23,059 bases of DNA, taken from a virus. A model generated the notes under the pieces. It saw only the letters and a list, made by a program, of their open reading frames with translations. It did no database searches and was not told the DNA's origin. Of the stretch, positions 16,264 through 22,682 are shown in pieces; position 1 is the first letter of the stretch; the number at the start of each line of letters is the position of its first letter. Location of the stretch: positions 1-23,059 of IMG/VR virus record IMGVR_UViG_3300027728_000098; one strand, written 5' to 3'. A program made the position numbers and the translations under genes.

Positions 16264-16526
16264 CACCAGCCCTCCCCGTGGTTGAGAACTTTGTGCCCGT
16301 CTTCGTCCACGCGAGCATGCACAACGTACTGCGGCTGTTCAGGCGGCGGCGGCTCGGCGAACATCATCGCCCACAATCCGAGGCGTGCGAGCCGCTGCAC
16401 GAACCGCAGCACCGGGCGTGCTGGCTCGGGCTTGACCGGCGAGTAGTCGCTGGTCGCGGCCCACCACGTGAGCATCACGGCGACCACGCCGACGACCAGA
16501 GCGGATTGGATTTCTCTTTTGGTCAT
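16263..16526 (-). CDS. Small membrane protein of unknown role
   Basis: The 87-residue protein has one clear N-terminal membrane segment (SALVVGVVAVMLTWWAA, about 8-24), a basic middle (RFVQRLARLGLWAMMF, perhaps amphipathic or a second short membrane segment) and a hydrophilic tail with a Pro run. It overlaps the upstream gene by ATGA and the downstream one by one base. It resembles spanin or holin-accessory proteins only in size and topology. Confidence 0.65.
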   Translation of the reverse strand: MTKREIQSALVVGVVAVMLTWWAATSDYSPVKPEPARPVLRFVQRLARLGLWAMMFAEPPPPEQPQYVVHARVDEDGHKVLNHGEGW

Positions 16527-16750
16527 CGGTCAACGCTCCAGATCGAGTAGAGAAACATGACGACGCAAGCACCGACCACGCTGCCGATCAGCCCGGCTGG
16601 AGCGTCACCGAACGGCAGACCACCGGCGAGCGAGCCAGCAATGCCGAGGCCAATCGTTGGCACCCAGCCTTCAGGGCAGCGACCGGGCATCACCCACTTG
16701 GCGATGCCACCAGCAATCGCACCGAATACGAGCCATACAAGCAATGACAT
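16523..16750 (-). CDS. GlsB/YeaQ/YmgE-type membrane protein
   Basis: The 75-residue protein starts at the ATG at 16750 with AGGAG five bases upstream. Its sequence (MSLLVWLVFGAIAGGIAKWV, then PGLGIAGSLAGG-like glycine-rich helix, then GSVVGACVVMFLYSIW) matches the three-helix, Gly-rich GlsB/YeaQ/YmgE family (transglycosylase-associated protein). Cellular members are stress-linked inner membrane proteins of unclear activity. In this cassette a holin-like or envelope-perturbing role is possible but not shown. Confidence 0.82.
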   Translation of the reverse strand: MSLLVWLVFGAIAGGIAKWVMPGRCPEGWVPTIGLGIAGSLAGGLPFGDAPAGLIGSVVGACVVMFLYSIWSVDR

Positions 16751-16758
16751 GGGCACTC

Positions 16759-17898
16759 CTAGAGACCGAGGTTGTAGACGTCAGCGATGAGTCGTGCAGT
16801 GTGTGGCGTGGCGGCTTGCTTCTCGGACGGTGCAGGTTGCAGCCATCCGCCGTGGTCGAGGTTGCGATACCGGAAGTTCACGCCCGAGATGCTGAACGAA
16901 TCCTGCCCGGCAAGCATGGCGTCGACAGTCTCACGCGAGACCCAGAACGAGCCGTCAGGCTGGTCGGCGGGCCACTTTCCACCGGCATTGAAGACGCCCC
17001 AGCTATTCATACATAGCAGGCCGTCACGCTTGCCTTCGTTCGCGGCATAGCGCACAGAAATAAAGCACATGCAATGAGCCCAACTCCCAGACCTTACTGC
17101 GAATCCATCAGCGTCACGCTGCGACGAGAATCCGACACCGCTGCATACCGGCACCGGGTAGCCCGACTCGATGCTGGCCGCAGCCTCATCAAAGTTCCGC
17201 ACTAACGCGACGTTCTTCGCCGTGTTCTTGTTGCTGAGCTTCGCCAAGGCGATGCCATTGGCACCACCACCGCACAGCATATTCCCCCACTCTTTGGCGC
17301 GGCTCGGGTTGTACGTCGTGAGATCCGCGCCCGGATACGCTTGGCGAAACAGGATGCCGCCGACTGTCTTGTCTGTGCATTTACCTGCCACCCAGCGTGC
17401 AGCTGCTCCACCGTAAGAGCCGTCGGAGTAGCCCGCCTGCGTCACCGGCGGGAGTCGACCGGCTGTCCTCGATCCTGAATACAGCGGCTCAGTCGCCACC
17501 AGCTTCGGCGGCTCTGGCAGTTCGCCTTCAGCAAAATCGACCGCTTGGCCCACATACGAACCCATGGCCCAGCCAAAGCTGACACAATCACCGATCCCCT
17601 GCCGCCACGGGCCGAACGGCTTGCCGTAGACCAGGCGGTGAGCCCTATCGGCGTGCCTGTAGAGAAAAGTGTCCTTCTGCTGCGCCTTGGCGATGACGTC
17701 TTTGCCAGCGTCCGAGAAAAGCGGCTGGTCGAGCGTTGCCAGAAACTGCCGCGTACCCTCGGGATCAGGCACATACCCGAACTGCCCGTCGACTCTCGCC
17801 ACGACCTTGCTCGTGGCTTGCGTGACCAGTGCCGACAGCACAGCCATCACGACCACGAACGCCACGGCAGACAGAGACCATTGATTACTTCGTGACAT
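16759..17898 (-). CDS. Membrane-anchored papain-like cysteine peptidase
   Basis: The 379-residue protein has an N-terminal membrane anchor (about 9-28) and a C1-like peptidase domain. Seen: WRQGIGDCVSFGWA with Gln100 and likely nucleophile Cys105, the middle insert with GGAAARWVAGKC, GSWAHCMCFISVRY with likely His275, and GLLCMNSWG with Asn298; together these give the Q-C-H-N order of papain-type enzymes. The Q-to-C spacing (five) is one short of papain. Topology places the domain outside the cytoplasm. It lies among membrane proteins, so a lysis, cell-wall or injection-related task is a guess. It overlaps the upstream gene by 14 bases. Confidence 0.85.
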   Translation of the reverse strand: MSRSNQWSLSAVAFVVVMAVLSALVTQATSKVVARVDGQFGYVPDPEGTRQFLATLDQPLFSDAGKDVIAKAQQKDTFLYRHADRAHRLVYGKPFGPWRQGIGDCVSFGWAMGSYVGQAVDFAEGELPEPPKLVATEPLYSGSRTAGRLPPVTQAGYSDGSYGGAAARWVAGKCTDKTVGGILFRQAYPGADLTTYNPSRAKEWGNMLCGGGANGIALAKLSNKNTAKNVALVRNFDEAAASIESGYPVPVCSGVGFSSQRDADGFAVRSGSWAHCMCFISVRYAANEGKRDGLLCMNSWGVFNAGGKWPADQPDGSFWVSRETVDAMLAGQDSFSISGVNFRYRNLDHGGWLQPAPSEKQAATPHTARLIADVYNLGL

Positions 17899-18439
17899 CG
17901 GCAGCAGCCCTCGCTAGGTCACGCAGTGCCGACACCCACGCCGCTCGGCTCTCAGGCGTCACAGGGCCGCCAGACGAGCCGACAGCGTCGTCTAAGAACT
18001 TATGCACGCTGTCTCGCACCTGCGGCTGTCGGGCACCGATGCTCTCGCCACGGCACCGCATCTCGCGGGCGGCGACACGCAGGTCGTCGAACGCTACACC
18101 CGTCTTGAGTCGCTGGTCATGTGAGCCGTCGTACTCGAGGCACTCGGCTAGCTCTGCACAGAGAGCCGACATCGTCGCAGCGTCCGACGCTGCACTCGGC
18201 CCGATAAACTTGCCTCGTAGCGTGAACGCATCCGGCGGCACCGGCACCGGCACGGGCTGCGGCGCTGGCTTGCTCGGCATGAACGCAATCGCAGCAGCGA
18301 CCAGCAGGGCGAACGCTGCGAGGTGCTTGCCGTCGATGCGGGGCTTGTTCGCCGAGGCGTACCACGCCTGCACTCGCTCAGTGATCTGCTGACCGGCGAG
18401 AGCGTACAAAGCAAACGCCAGAAGGATGGCTGTAATCAT
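17885..18439 (-). CDS. Two-helix membrane protein with external domain
   Basis: The 184-residue protein starts at the ATG at 18439 overlapping the previous stop (ATGA). Two hydrophobic segments (MITAILLAFALYALAG at the N-terminus and HLAAFALLVAAAIAFM, about 39-54), a Pro/Val linker (KPAPQPVPVPVPP), then a mostly helical soluble domain with conserved-looking Cys residues (LCAELAECLEY, EMRCRGES). Family not recognised. Topology and tight coupling to the peptidase gene suggest a partner in the same envelope function. Confidence 0.68.
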   Translation of the reverse strand: MITAILLAFALYALAGQQITERVQAWYASANKPRIDGKHLAAFALLVAAAIAFMPSKPAPQPVPVPVPPDAFTLRGKFIGPSAASDAATMSALCAELAECLEYDGSHDQRLKTGVAFDDLRVAAREMRCRGESIGARQPQVRDSVHKFLDDAVGSSGGPVTPESRAAWVSALRDLARAAADVTK

Positions 18440-18792
18440 TTCGCTCTCACCAGTGGAAGGATTGTTTCGATCGTCCCGGCGGCAATCGCCACGACCAGCG
18501 CCCGTGCCGGTGGCCGGACAACAAACCAGAACGGGTACACCGTCATCGGCACGCACGCCACAGCCAACGTGTCGAACAGCACGCCGACAGACTCCAGCAC
18601 GATGTCCTTTTTCTGTGGCCCGGTGAGCGTCTGCGTAGCGTCGAGCATCTCGACCGCCAGCCTGACCAGTGCCGCGACCAGCGACCCGAACTCAGCCCAC
18701 GTCAGACCGTCGCGGGCCTGATCGCGGGCAGCGTGCAAGAACCGCTGAGCCGCGACGATGAACGCCGGGAGTGTGTTTTCGTCGGACACCAT
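18436..18792 (-). CDS. Holin-like small membrane protein
   Basis: The 118-residue protein is read from the ATG at 18792, with GAGAGG about seven bases upstream; an in-frame extension upstream is rejected. It has an amphipathic N-terminal half (LPAFIVAAQRFLHAARDQARDG, then WAEFGSLVAALVRLAVEM), then LTGPQKKDIVLESVGVLFDTL and two hydrophobic stretches (about 70-92 and 95-112). The TGPQKK-helix next to membrane helices resembles some phage holin-type proteins (LLH type). No signature clinches it; the neighbours (membrane proteins and peptidase) favour a lysis role. Confidence 0.6.
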   Translation of the reverse strand: MVSDENTLPAFIVAAQRFLHAARDQARDGLTWAEFGSLVAALVRLAVEMLDATQTLTGPQKKDIVLESVGVLFDTLAVACVPMTVYPFWFVVRPPARALVVAIAAGTIETILPLVRAK

Positions 18793-18817
18793 CGGGCACC
18801 TCTCGGGACGTTGAGCC

Positions 18818-19075
18818 TCAGTCCGATTCTGGCGGATTGCCCTGGCTGTCTGGCAGAGGCCAGACAATCACGTCTAGCAGCCACTGGTACACGTCCTGCC
18901 AGCAGTCGTCGGCTTCCTGCCAGCTTTCCTTGCGGTCGAGCAGGAACGGCTGCGTGAAGACTTCCTCGCGCCCGCCGACGATTTTCCCGTCGACGTCCTG
19001 CAGCGTCAGGTAGACGTACCGCCGCCCGTACTCGACGACGATCCGCCGCTCGATGCCGTCGGGCCGCTCACTCAT
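18818..19075 (-). CDS. Conserved-type small protein, function unknown
   Basis: The 85-residue protein overlaps the upstream helix-turn-helix gene by eight bases. It is acidic and Trp-rich: strands RRIVVEYGRRYVYLTLQDVDG, then a helix SWQEADDCWQDVYQWLLDVIVW. No motif was recognised. Confidence 0.68.
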   Translation of the reverse strand: MSERPDGIERRIVVEYGRRYVYLTLQDVDGKIVGGREEVFTQPFLLDRKESWQEADDCWQDVYQWLLDVIVWPLPDSQGNPPESD

Positions 19076-19427
19076 CGGCGAACCCTTCCATCGCCTCGCG
19101 GGCGTCGTTGGTCAGTTCGATTCTTTTCAGCACGAACTGCCTGGGCTTCGTTACCTGCCGCTCGCCCCGCGTCCTGTCGTTCCAAGTCGCTTGGATGGCA
19201 ATGCACGCCTTGCGAATCTCGCTGGGAGTCGGGTCGCGGCTCTCGCCCCTCGATGGCTTGAATCGCAGCCGCCGGTCATTCCGCAGCGGCAGATTCCAGA
19301 CATCGCGGAGCCGCAGCACCTGATCCTTCGTAATCGTGAAGCGGGTGCAAAGGTCGGCGATTGGCATGTGCGTTTCCCAATCAGCGGCGAACGCCTGGAT
19401 GCTGATCGTCGCGGTGATGCCTGCCAT
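19068..19427 (-). CDS. Probable helix-turn-helix protein
   Basis: The 119-residue protein contains MPIADLCTRFTITKDQVLRLRDVWNLPLR (about 21-49), which reads as a helix-turn-helix: helix, tight turn, then a recognition helix DQVLRLRDVW, followed by a basic segment (NDRRLRFKP). The C-terminal part holds TPSEIRKACIAIQATW and RQVTKPRQF. It may bind DNA as a phage regulator or recombination accessory; the exact family is unclear. It follows the second glycosyltransferase with four bases between. Confidence 0.62.
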   Translation of the reverse strand: MAGITATISIQAFAADWETHMPIADLCTRFTITKDQVLRLRDVWNLPLRNDRRLRFKPSRGESRDPTPSEIRKACIAIQATWNDRTRGERQVTKPRQFVLKRIELTNDAREAMEGFADE

Positions 19428-19431
19428 AGGG

Positions 19432-20304
19432 TCACTCCAGCCAATACATCACAGACCGCATCGCCGGATCGAGGTACAACCGATGCCCTGTCCTCTCGGC
19501 AATCGTCGCATGAAATGGCACATGCTCGCAGTCCGTCCCGTCATACGTTCCAGCGAGGTACGCCTGCGTCTCGTAGATCGCCAGCCCGCCGAACGCAGAG
19601 CAGACCGGGATCGGCGGTGAGCCGACTGCCGGTAACCAGCGATGCTTCCAGCCCCCGAGGCCAGCGGTGTAGTCATCCCACGACGAATTGAGCCTCAGTG
19701 CCCACGCGTCATAGTGCAGCCACGACTTGGTCGGCCCATGTTCCATGATCGACACGCTCGCCATCCCATAGGCGTCGGTCATCGTCGCAAGCGATCCCAT
19801 ACCGTGCATCACGCCCGCGTGGCTCCAGCCGCCCCACGCATCCCAGTCGATGACCAGCGTGTAGGTCGAGTCGGCACAATGCCGCCGCACCCACTCCTGG
19901 CACGCCGTGCGGTACTCAGCCAGGGCGACCGTTCGCGGCCCGGCAAACTCTGCCGAGAACTGCTGCCGGTTGAGCGTCTGCGAGTGGAACGACGCCTGCG
20001 GATAGGCTCCGCAGAAGTTTGCCAGCACCGTTTCCGTATCGTCGGTGTTGTCGTTGGTGGCAATGTGGAGCCGCCACGACCGGCAGTCAGCGACAAGCTG
20101 CAAGAGCCTAGCCAGATTCGCGTTGAGCCACGGGGCACAGTTGCGAGCCAGCCCGACGATAGCCACGTCGGACTCAGCCCACGCATCGACGCCCGTGTGA
20201 TACATGCGGGCGAAGTCACCCGCGAACGCATCGAGCGGATAGATCAGGTGTTCAGGCACCAGTTGCGATTTTGGCAAGTTTTTCAATGAGGCTGAGTCGG
20301 TCAT
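19432..20304 (-). CDS. Putative glycosyltransferase (CAP59/GT69-like pattern)
   Basis: The 290-residue protein has the GT-A build: VAIVGLARNCAPWL at the start of the fold, LHIATNDNTDDTETVL, VIDWDAWGG with a DxD-like D153-W-D155, and CSAFGGLAIYETQAYLAGTY then DGTDCEHVPFH near the end. This second part resembles fungal-type mannosyltransferase relatives (CAP59) found also in bacteria and phages; that link is from memory. The ATG at 20304 lies 53 bases inside the upstream glycosyltransferase gene and has no strong ribosome binding site, so a later start (for example GTG near 20259) is possible. Confidence 0.7.
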   Translation of the reverse strand: MTDSASLKNLPKSQLVPEHLIYPLDAFAGDFARMYHTGVDAWAESDVAIVGLARNCAPWLNANLARLLQLVADCRSWRLHIATNDNTDDTETVLANFCGAYPQASFHSQTLNRQQFSAEFAGPRTVALAEYRTACQEWVRRHCADSTYTLVIDWDAWGGWSHAGVMHGMGSLATMTDAYGMASVSIMEHGPTKSWLHYDAWALRLNSSWDDYTAGLGGWKHRWLPAVGSPPIPVCSAFGGLAIYETQAYLAGTYDGTDCEHVPFHATIAERTGHRLYLDPAMRSVMYWLE

Positions 20305-20890
20305 CGTATTGCGTCACATGCACGAGGTGCGGCTTGTCGGGCTTGTTCATATCGCCGGGGTGGTGGTTCCACTCTGGACCCAGGAACGTCGTCTCGTCGT
20401 AGAGTCTGGTGGGGCTGTCAAGTTTTCCGTGCGGGCCGGGCTCGACGACGTAGCCCATCAGCCGCATGATCGCCGCCTGCTCCCACCACGGGTGCTGCAC
20501 GCAGTCTGTGCCCTCCATCCACGCACGCTCTAGCGTCGGAATCATGTCCTGCGTCACGACCCACACGCCGCAGTTCGGGACGCGACCGCACTCGGTCAGA
20601 TGCTCGACCACCGCTTGGCATGTGCCCGGCTGCAACTCAGCGATGATGTCAGCACCGGGCCATGCGATCACGACATCCACGTCGAGCCAGCAGACAACGT
20701 CATACGTGCCGAGGGCCGCGTGCAGGGCGGGCAACTTATTCCACGACGGCGGGCGGTCGCCACCCTCCAGCAGCAGCGTGCGGATGTCGTGGCCGTGCCG
20801 CTTGGCATACGCTGCCATCAGCGGCACAGTGTGCCGGGACATCGCGGTGTGCAGGTCGCCGGTCCAGCCGGTGAGAATCAGAGACCGCAT
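20252..20890 (-). CDS. Putative GT-A glycosyltransferase
   Basis: The 212-residue protein begins MRSLILTGWTGDLHTAMSRH, then PSWNKLPALHAAL, and VVCWLDVDVVI with a DxD motif (D70, D72), followed by PNCGVWVVTQ (acceptor side), HPWWEQAAIM, FLGPEWNHHPGD and HVTQYDDR. This order (WxK helix, DxD, NxGxW, WWEQ, WNxH, H.TQ) resembles the GT34/galactosyl-transferase type of GT-A enzymes. It lies between a GNAT-like gene and another glycosyltransferase, forming a small sugar-modification cluster. Donor and acceptor are unknown. Confidence 0.8.
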   Translation of the reverse strand: MRSLILTGWTGDLHTAMSRHTVPLMAAYAKRHGHDIRTLLLEGGDRPPSWNKLPALHAALGTYDVVCWLDVDVVIAWPGADIIAELQPGTCQAVVEHLTECGRVPNCGVWVVTQDMIPTLERAWMEGTDCVQHPWWEQAAIMRLMGYVVEPGPHGKLDSPTRLYDETTFLGPEWNHHPGDMNKPDKPHLVHVTQYDDRLSLIEKLAKIATGA

Positions 20891-20893
20891 CGC

Positions 20894-21310
20894 CTACACC
20901 TCGGCCCATTCGCTGCCGTTACGCTGGAAGAGCACCACCTCAACGCACCCGAGCTTCCTGGCGATGTCTGCCGTGGCCGGCGAGAACACTGCCAAGGGCT
21001 TACGGATGTCGATCACGCCGGCACCCGCGAGTACCGCAGTCAACGCCGTACCCTTGCCCGTGTTGCGGTATCGCTCCTCGACGAACTGCTCGAGAGTCTG
21101 CATGGCTCGCCAGACGTGCGAACACGCCCAACCGACCATCGCACCGTCGCAGTGCCAGACGGCGATCGGCGTGCAGCTGCTGCCCTCACCTTCCAGCACC
21201 GCGGCTACCTCGATCTGAAACTCACTGCCCGGCTTCGTCAGCCGGGAACGGATGGCGATCATGTCCCGTGGATCGAGGCCGTCGATCGTCGCCAGTGTGA
21301 CTTGGTTCAT
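20894..21310 (-). CDS. GNAT-like N-acetyltransferase domain protein
   Basis: The 138-residue protein overlaps the RusA-like stop by ATGA. It has the GNAT pattern: IAVWHCDGAMVGWACSHVW (two strands), a helix TLEQFVEERYR, the acetyl-CoA pyrophosphate loop RNTGKGTAL (RxxGxG, about 82-90), then a helix and KPLAVFSPATADIARKLG ending in a strand GCVEVVLF. Substrate unknown. It could modify a small molecule, protein or phage component. Confidence 0.72.
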   Translation of the reverse strand: MNQVTLATIDGLDPRDMIAIRSRLTKPGSEFQIEVAAVLEGEGSSCTPIAVWHCDGAMVGWACSHVWRAMQTLEQFVEERYRNTGKGTALTAVLAGAGVIDIRKPLAVFSPATADIARKLGCVEVVLFQRNGSEWAEV

Positions 21311-21705
21311 TGCACCCTCACGGTGGTTCGTGCCTCATTCCCGTACGAACGATCCAGCACATGCTTTCCGATCTGATGATCATCGACGTACGCAATCCCG
21401 TTGAGGGCGTCTTCAACGCCGCTCAACAAGTTCTTGTTGTCACCTCTAGGCAATATCGGAACGCCTGTGCGTAGCGTGCCGTCCTTGCGAAAGTGACTCT
21501 TCGGGCGCTCAAACACCCAATCAATGATCATCGTGAGTGGCAGTTGATCGGTCGGCGATGCTCCAGCGGATTTCGCTGCCAATGCGATTGCCGCCCGATA
21601 CTCACGTATCCCATTATCTGGGTAGTAAGTGTGCCCGCTCTTTGTGGTTCGCTGCCTTGGCTGCGGCACGGGCTTGCCCGGCACAGTGAACGTGATTGGC
21701 TTCAT
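21307..21705 (-). CDS. RusA-family Holliday junction resolvase-like protein
   Basis: The 132-residue protein starts MKPITFTVPGKPVPQPRQR, the usual RusA opening (strand, GKPxPxxRPR), followed by IREYRAAIALAAK and a conserved second half: RGDNKNLLSGVEDALNG and AYVDDHQIGKH. RusA cleaves four-way DNA junctions. The family motif is normally DxDNxxK...DALNG...DD; here the second Asp is Lys91 and the Lys is Ser95, while Asp89 and the DD pair (108-109) are kept. It could be an altered or inactive relative. The role would be resolving branched DNA before packaging. Confidence 0.88.
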   Translation of the reverse strand: MKPITFTVPGKPVPQPRQRTTKSGHTYYPDNGIREYRAAIALAAKSAGASPTDQLPLTMIIDWVFERPKSHFRKDGTLRTGVPILPRGDNKNLLSGVEDALNGIAYVDDHQIGKHVLDRSYGNEARTTVRVQ

Positions 21706-21726
21706 GCGTCCATCGTCGCAGTGGCG

Positions 21727-21933
21727 TCAAGCAATCCACGTCGAGCGATTGAGCACCTCGAAGTGCCTCATAACTGGACGCACGCGCCAGCCCTCATGAA
21801 TCTCGTCCATGACATACGCATGGATGACGAGCCCGTTCGCTAGGTGTAGCACCTCGACGCCCAGCTGGACGGGCCTGAAGGCTCCGTCCAGTGGGCCGCC
21901 GAGGAACTCGACTGTGAGCCAGCCTTTCGCCAT
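21727..21933 (-). CDS. Small protein of unknown function
   Basis: The 68-residue protein is read from the ATG at 21933, two bases after the stop of the secreted-protein gene; a longer frame overlaps that gene and is less likely. It begins MAKGWLTVEFLGGPLDGAFRPV, with strands and a GGPLDG turn often seen in small phage proteins, then VIHAYVMDEIHEGWRVRPVMRHFEVLN. No known domain was recognised. Confidence 0.7.
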   Translation of the reverse strand: MAKGWLTVEFLGGPLDGAFRPVQLGVEVLHLANGLVIHAYVMDEIHEGWRVRPVMRHFEVLNRSTWIA

Positions 21934-21935
21934 TG

Positions 21936-22247
21936 TCACTCGTACCGGATCACGGCGAACCAACCACGCGGGCCGCGAGCGACAGCTTTTTCCACGATCC
22001 TGTAGCGACCGTAGAAGCAGCAGCTGCGGATCGCCGCATCAGGCGACGACGACGAGAACCCGATGCCTTCACGCCTGCCGCCATTCATCCCGCAATGACG
22101 CAGAACGCCAGTGCGTGCCATCGTCTCGGCATCTTGTTGTGCCGTGGAAATGTTCACCCGCCGGGCGTTGATGATGACATCGTTTCCGAAAATGATGCCG
22201 GGGGGGGCGGCGCATAGAAACGCGAGAGCCAAGACAATCCGTTGCAT
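21936..22247 (-). CDS. Small secreted Cys-containing protein
   Basis: The 103-residue protein starts at the ATG at 22247, seven bases after AAGGAG. Residues 1 to about 21 (MQRIVLALAFLCAAPPGIIF) form a signal peptide, with cleavage plausible near 20-22. The remainder has TARTG-like MARTGVLRHCGMNGG, then FSSSSPDAAIRSCCFYG and VARGPRGWFAVIRYE, and four Cys outside the leader counting CC as two. An eight-base C run lies in the signal region. This seems to be the first gene of the long minus-strand operon. Family not recognised. Confidence 0.75.
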   Translation of the reverse strand: MQRIVLALAFLCAAPPGIIFGNDVIINARRVNISTAQQDAETMARTGVLRHCGMNGGRREGIGFSSSSPDAAIRSCCFYGRYRIVEKAVARGPRGWFAVIRYE

Positions 22248-22261
22248 ACATTCGCTCCTTC
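22216..22261 (-). repeat. 46-bp direct repeat, copy 1 (leader with RBS and signal-peptide start)
   Basis: The 46 bases here match copy 2 at 23010-23055 with two differences. They include AAGGAG, the ATG and the first ten codons of the secreted-protein gene (MQRIVLALAF). The two copies lie 794 bases apart (start to start) in the same orientation. Confidence 0.95.
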
Positions 22262-22402
22262 AGGGTCTGGACGCTCCTGCGTCCGATAAAGCAACAGTAG
22301 GCGATGCGTCAAGCGAGACGCTCAAGCAGTTTGCGGACGCTAGAGGAATGTGAGGGGGTGGTCAAAGCCCTAACTATCGGCATAAACTTCTGAAACGGGA
22401 AC
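22248..22402 (-). promoter_or_regulatory. Intergenic control region with GACGC inverted repeats
   Basis: This 155-base gap separates the divergent secreted-protein gene (minus) and the tRNA (plus). It has a hairpin GGACGC-TCCT-GCGTCC (22269-22284), a second one GCGTC-AAGCGA-GACGC (22306-22321), and a further GGACGC near 22335, so five copies of GACGC/GCGTC within about 70 bases. On the minus strand TTGACG (22306-22311 area) is followed about 16-17 bases later by a TTTATC-like -10; on the plus strand TAAACT lies just ahead of the tRNA. Both promoters are weak readings. Confidence 0.5.
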
Positions 22403-22474
22403 GCCTGCGTAGCTCAATGGCAGAGCAGCGGTTTTGTGAACCGCCGGTTGCTGGTTCAAGTCCAGCCGTAGGCT
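22403..22474 (+). tRNA. tRNA-Thr (anticodon UGU)
   Basis: The 72-base sequence folds as a cloverleaf: acceptor GCCTGCG with CGTAGGC (one G-T), U8-A9, D arm GCTC/GAGC with AATGGCA loop, anticodon stem GCGGT/ACCGC with loop TTTGTGA (anticodon TGT), five-base variable loop, T arm GCTGG/CCAGC with TTCAAGT. Position 73 is T and no CCA is encoded. G1-C72 and C2-G71 fit Thr. Position 37 is G, while U36-ending anticodons normally carry a modifiable A37. The GTG that overlaps the anticodon suggested tRNA-His, but the stem does not allow it. Confidence 0.88.
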
Positions 22475-22524
22475 CTTTGACCGACGAGGAGCGGGAGCGG
22501 CACCATATTCCCGACGCCGGGAAA

Positions 22525-22671
22525 ATGGTGCCGACACTGACGGACGCGGAGCGAGAGGCGATTGACATTGCAGAGAGTTGGCTGCCGCCACAGTGCCAGG
22601 AGTCAGCCGCAACGCTCCATCACCTCTGGCTCAGAGTCGCCCGCGACGATCCGGCCGTGCGAGTGCTGTAG
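22525..22671 (+). CDS. Small LTDxER-motif protein after the tRNA
   Basis: This plus-strand frame gives 48 residues from the ATG at 22525 (MVPTLTDAEREAIDIAESWL, then PPQCQESAATLHHLWLRVAR). The frame is open further upstream through the tRNA, and a TTG start at 22477 (adding LTDEERER) is possible. The motif LTDxERxAI...TLxxL resembles the C-terminal half of the convergent gene at 22683-22937, so the two are probably related. No good ribosome binding site is seen. It ends 11 bases before that gene's stop. Function unknown. Confidence 0.5.
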   Translation: MVPTLTDAEREAIDIAESWLPPQCQESAATLHHLWLRVARDDPAVRVL

Positions 22672-22682
22672 CCAGTGTTCGC

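Noticed and set aside
22200-22207. Run of eight G (C in the gene) in the signal-peptide region as a phase-variation tract
   Set aside because: Eight bases is short and a single sequence gives no sign of length change.
22403-22474. tRNA-His reading of the anticodon (GTG)
   Set aside because: Shifting the loop breaks the anticodon stem, there is no G at -1 and position 73 is not C.
22370-22612. Minus-strand frame with a DLNQQPAVHKTAALPLSY-like segment
   Set aside because: This is the antisense translation of the tRNA, a familiar false protein.
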